Assembly (NCBI RefSeq): GCF_019635515.1
Contig: NZ_JAHBZI010000001.1
Coordinates: 310,001-374,000 of the forward strand
Direction: 5' to 3'
Length of the DNA stretch: 64,000 bases
Source: Sphingomonas sp.
Lineage (GTDB): Bacteria > Pseudomonadota > Alphaproteobacteria > Sphingomonadales > Sphingomonadaceae
The position numbers were made by a program, and so were the translations under genes. This document shows, piece after piece, positions 61,060-64,000 of this stretch. Each line of letters starts with the position of its first letter. Position 1 is the first letter of the stretch. A model generated the notes under the pieces. It had not been told where the DNA came from. It was given only the letters and a program-made list of their open reading frames with translations, and made no database searches.

Positions 61060-64000
61060 ATGAAGAAGACCCAGATCACCAGCGGCCTGCGCGGGGGCAC
61101 TGCCCTGTCGGCGCTCGTCCTTGCCAGCGCGCTGTTCGCCGCGCCTGCGTTCGCGCAGGACACGAGCACGACGACCACGACGCAGACCGCTCCGGCTGCT
61201 GACGATGCAGCTACCGACGACGGCGCGATCGTCGTTACCGGTTCGCTGTTCCGTCGCACCAACTCGGAAACCCCTTCGCCGGTCACCGTGCTGAGCGCGG
61301 CCACGCTCGAGCAGCGCGGTATCAACACCGTCGCGGAGGCCGTTCAGCGCGTCTCGGCTGGTGGCGCTGGCAACATCACGCAGGGCTGGAACACTGGTTC
61401 GAACTTCGCGACCGGCGCGAACGCGGTATCGCTCCGCGGTTTGACCGTGCAGTCGACCCTGACCATCTTCGACGGCCTGCGCATGGCGCCGTATCCGCTC
61501 GCGGACGACGGTCACCGCAACTTCGTCGATCTGAATACCATCCCGAACGCCATCGTCGAGCGCATCGAAGTTCTGCGTGACGGCGCGTCGTCGACCTACG
61601 GCGCCGACGCGGTTGCTGGCGTTATCAACGTTATCACCAAGAAGCAGATCACCGGCCTGCATGCCAATGTTTCGGCGGGCATCTCGCAGCAAGGCGATGC
61701 GGCGGAGCAGCGCATCGATCTCACCTGGGGCTATGGTGATCTCGACGAGCAGGGCTTCAACTTCTATATTAATGGCGAATATCAGCGTCAGGACGCGCTG
61801 TACGCGCGTGACCGCAAATATCCGTTCGGCACGGCAGATCTGAGCCGCATCTGTAATGCTGCCGGCTCGTGCATGTTTAATAACGTTCAGAACAGCTACA
61901 CTAATGGTCGCTGGAACGGTTTGTTTGCAACCCAGGTGCCGGTGGCACGCGCGGTTGACGCCACGGGAGCTGCGATTCCCGGCAGCACCGCGTTCACCCT
62001 CCTCAATCCGGCAGCGGGTTGCCGCGAACTGACTCCGGTTAACGTTCCGGCAGCAGTCAGCGCCACCGCCGGCGGGACCGTTCAGTGCTCGCGCGATGCT
62101 CGCGCGATGTACTCCCAGCTCTTCCCGGAGCAGGAGCGCCTGGGCTTCGCTGGCCGCTTCACCGCCAATATCGGTGACCGCGCTCAGTTCTACGCCTCTG
62201 CCAACTACTATCAGGTGCGGACCGAGACCCAGGGCACGCCGAGCCCGATGAGCGGCAACCTGCCGCCCCCCAACCCGGCAGGCTTCCTGCAGCCGTCGAA
62301 CCTGTATTTGCCGGTTTATGTCTGCGGCACCGGCGTGGGCAACCGCCTGATGACCGGTACGGGCTGCACTGCGGCCAATGGTGTCCTGAACCCGCAGAAT
62401 CCTTATGCTGCGGCCGGTAACCGCGCGCAGGTCCTGTCGAGCTACGATCAGCCGCGCTACATCCAGAGCAAGTCGCGCTCGCTGCGCGCTGCCGCAGGTA
62501 TCAACGGCTCCTTCGCGGATGACTGGAACTATTCGGTCGAAGCGACGGTGTCGCAGGTTCAGCTGGACATCAACCAGTACAACCAGATCATCCCGCAGCG
62601 TCTGTGGAATGCGGTTGCTCGTGGCGAATGGAATTTCCTGAACCCCGCCGCGAACACGCAGGCAACGCGTGACTATGTCGCGCCGCTGAACAGCACGCGG
62701 TCCTTTTCGGATCTGTGGCAGGTGTCGGGCACGCTCTCGAAGGACCTGTTCCAGCTTCCCGGTGGTCCGCTTCAGGCGGCTGTCGGCGGTTCGTATCGTC
62801 ACGAGTCGATCAACAACCCGTCGGCGAATGCCGAGAACCTGACCTCGCCTTACGATCGCTACTTCGTCGCCAACGCGGTTGGTGCTGTCGGTAGCCGTAA
62901 CGTGAAGTCGGCGTTCTTTGAAATCAACGCGCCGATTATCCCGCAGCTCGAGATCAACGCTTCGGGCCGGTATGACGACTATTCGTCGGGCCAGAGCAAC
63001 TTCTCGCCGAAGATCGGTGCGAAGTTCACTCCGATCAAGCAGCTCGCGATCCGCGGTACGTATTCGAAGGGCTTCCGTATTCCTTCGTTCAACGAATCGT
63101 TCGGTCTGCCGACGACGGGTTACGTGACGTACACCCTGAACCCGGCGGTTCCGGCCGAGGCGGCCTTCATCGCGGCGCACGGCGGCAACGCTTATGCCAC
63201 GGGCAGCTTCCCGGTGGGTCTGACTTCGACCGGTAACCCGTCGCTCGCCCCAGAAAAATCGACCAGCTGGACCGTCGGCGGTATCTTCGAACCGATCCGC
63301 AACGTGAGCTTCACTGTCGATTACTGGAATATCGAAGTGAAGGACATCATCGGTGGTGCTGACTATTCGGACGTCCGTCGTCAGTATTATACGAACAACG
63401 GTGTCGTGAATGTCCCGGGGATCACCGTCGTTCCGGGCACGCCGGACGTCGCGTTCCCGGCCGCGCTCCCGCAGCTCGGCTTCATCCAGTATTCGTTCGA
63501 GAACAACGACTCGCAGCGCGTGTCGGGTATCGATCTGGGGGCGAATGTTCGCCTTCCGCTCGGTGGCGACATCACGCTGACGAGCGCGTTCGAAGCGGCG
63601 TATCTGCTGAAGTTCGAGAAGTCGATCGGTGGCACCGTCCAGCGTTACGACGGCACGCTGAGCCCCTGCGACGTCACGTCGTGCTCGGGTGCGCCGAAGT
63701 GGCGTGGCAGCTGGCAGAACACGGTCGAGATCGGTGGCTTCACCGGCTCGCTCACCGCGTACTACACCAGCGGCCTGGATCTGGCCTCGATCGACTACGG
63801 CGGGATCAAGGGTAACTGCACCGCCAGCATCGGCAGCTCGGTTTCGACCTACGCCGATGGCACGCCCGTGCTTTGCAAGACGAAGGCGCAGTGGAACGCC
63901 GATCTTGCCCTGAGCTATCGCATCAACGATCGCTTCACGGTCTACACCAACGTGCTCAACGTCTTCGGTATCGACCCCGTGTTCGATCCGAGCGCTGCGT
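61060..64000 (+). CDS. TonB-dependent outer-membrane receptor, C-terminus beyond the window
   Basis: About 980 residues are visible without a stop. A signal peptide (LSALVLASALFAAPAFAQ) is followed by a Thr-rich linker and TonB-box-like DGAIVVTGSL, the plug domain (about 55-190: AVSLRGLTVQSTLTIFDGLR, YGADAVAGVINVIT) and a long beta-barrel. RIPSFNESFGLPTT and NPSLAPEKSTSWTVGG are typical barrel motifs. The final barrel strands lie past the window edge. Codons here include more GCT, GGT and CGT than in neighbours, suggesting high expression. The 268-bp upstream region has no gene; the ATG follows GAGGGAAGTTC. Substrate unknown. Confidence 0.93.
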   Translation, partial: MKKTQITSGLRGGTALSALVLASALFAAPAFAQDTSTTTTTQTAPAADDAATDDGAIVVTGSLFRRTNSETPSPVTVLSAATLEQRGINTVAEAVQRVSAGGAGNITQGWNTGSNFATGANAVSLRGLTVQSTLTIFDGLRMAPYPLADDGHRNFVDLNTIPNAIVERIEVLRDGASSTYGADAVAGVINVITKKQITGLHANVSAGISQQGDAAEQRIDLTWGYGDLDEQGFNFYINGEYQRQDALYARDRKYPFGTADLSRICNAAGSCMFNNVQNSYTNGRWNGLFATQVPVARAVDATGAAIPGSTAFTLLNPAAGCRELTPVNVPAAVSATAGGTVQCSRDARAMYSQLFPEQERLGFAGRFTANIGDRAQFYASANYYQVRTETQGTPSPMSGNLPPPNPAGFLQPSNLYLPVYVCGTGVGNRLMTGTGCTAANGVLNPQNPYAAAGNRAQVLSSYDQPRYIQSKSRSLRAAAGINGSFADDWNYSVEATVSQVQLDINQYNQIIPQRLWNAVARGEWNFLNPAANTQATRDYVAPLNSTRSFSDLWQVSGTLSKDLFQLPGGPLQAAVGGSYRHESINNPSANAENLTSPYDRYFVANAVGAVGSRNVKSAFFEINAPIIPQLEINASGRYDDYSSGQSNFSPKIGAKFTPIKQLAIRGTYSKGFRIPSFNESFGLPTTGYVTYTLNPAVPAEAAFIAAHGGNAYATGSFPVGLTSTGNPSLAPEKSTSWTVGGIFEPIRNVSFTVDYWNIEVKDIIGGADYSDVRRQYYTNNGVVNVPGITVVPGTPDVAFPAALPQLGFIQYSFENNDSQRVSGIDLGANVRLPLGGDITLTSAFEAAYLLKFEKSIGGTVQRYDGTLSPCDVTSCSGAPKWRGSWQNTVEIGGFTGSLTAYYTSGLDLASIDYGGIKGNCTASIGSSVSTYADGTPVLCKTKAQWNADLALSYRINDRFTVYTNVLNVFGIDPVFDPSAA

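Noticed and set aside
60994..63180. 728-codon minus-strand open frame opposite the TonB-dependent receptor
   Set aside because: The receptor frame has signal peptide, plug and barrel motifs; the antisense product is Arg/Val-rich with no family features.

Overview
The window looks like chromosome of a high-GC alphaproteobacterium of the order Sphingomonadales, most likely Sphingomonas or a close relative. The support is the strong G/C preference at third codon positions, sphingomonad-type small conserved proteins, a TonB-dependent receptor, a polyhydroxyalkanoate gene set and dispersed REP-like palindromes. I see no plasmid or phage backbone, no rRNA or tRNA gene and no CRISPR array. Most genes are housekeeping or metabolic, packed with 1-14 nt overlaps.

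Layout. 1-1.8 kb: a partial glycerophosphodiester phosphodiesterase, a deleted XdhC-like remnant and a MocA-like nucleotidyltransferase. 1.8-6.6 kb: a four-gene MacAB/NodT-type tripartite ABC efflux operon (minus strand). 6.7-9.4 kb: acetyl-CoA synthetase overlapping a macro-domain hydrolase, then a remnant of an M13 peptidase gene. 9.6-15.8 kb: a dispersed repeat, a POT peptide transporter, a nitroreductase, a GntR regulator, signal peptidase I, a frameshifted monooxygenase gene, a small lipoprotein and an acyl-CoA dehydrogenase. 15.8-25.6 kb: Sua5/TsaC with an in-frame palindromic insertion, aquaporin, MsrA, GalE, a PAP2 phosphatase whose stop codon lies in a repeat, a RelA/SpoT enzyme, small secreted proteins, an HxlR regulator, a thioesterase and an alanine-type aminotransferase.

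25.7-31.2 kb: PHA synthase, a phasin with a TGC-rich operator/promoter, ClpS, a Crp/Fnr regulator and MurA. 31.2-41.8 kb: an unrecognised protein with a tandem duplication, a GH9 glycosidase and an MFS transporter diverging around a LacI-type palindrome, a haem-oxygenase-like protein, cold shock protein, a CE2-type esterase, a trans-sulfuration enzyme and a two-domain peptidoglycan hydrolase lacking a signal peptide. 41.8-49.3 kb: an lgt-midA-GNAT-pgeF operon, an orphan molybdopterin-binding oxidoreductase subunit, ferrochelatase and acetoacetyl-CoA reductase. 49.5-64 kb: a phytase-like esterase, L28, TadA, a third copy of the dispersed repeat, a CNNM/CorC protein, a membrane-anchored Pro/Glu-rich helix-hairpin-helix protein, a VWA protein, divergent purD and xseA sharing a CATG at their start codons, an M23 peptidase and a partial TonB-dependent receptor.

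How genes work together. PhaB, PhaC and the phasin cover PHB synthesis and granule coating. Acs and the macro protein could recycle acetate from sirtuin-made O-acetyl-ADP-ribose. GH9, MFS transporter and CE2 esterase point to plant-polysaccharide use. Lgt, MurA, PgeF, the M23 peptidase and the amidase concern the cell envelope. The most notable features are the three-copy repeat family, several gene remnants (XdhC, M13, monooxygenase), the Acs-macro coupling and the signal-less glucosaminidase-amidase. I did not find a clearly new multi-gene defence or biosynthetic system.
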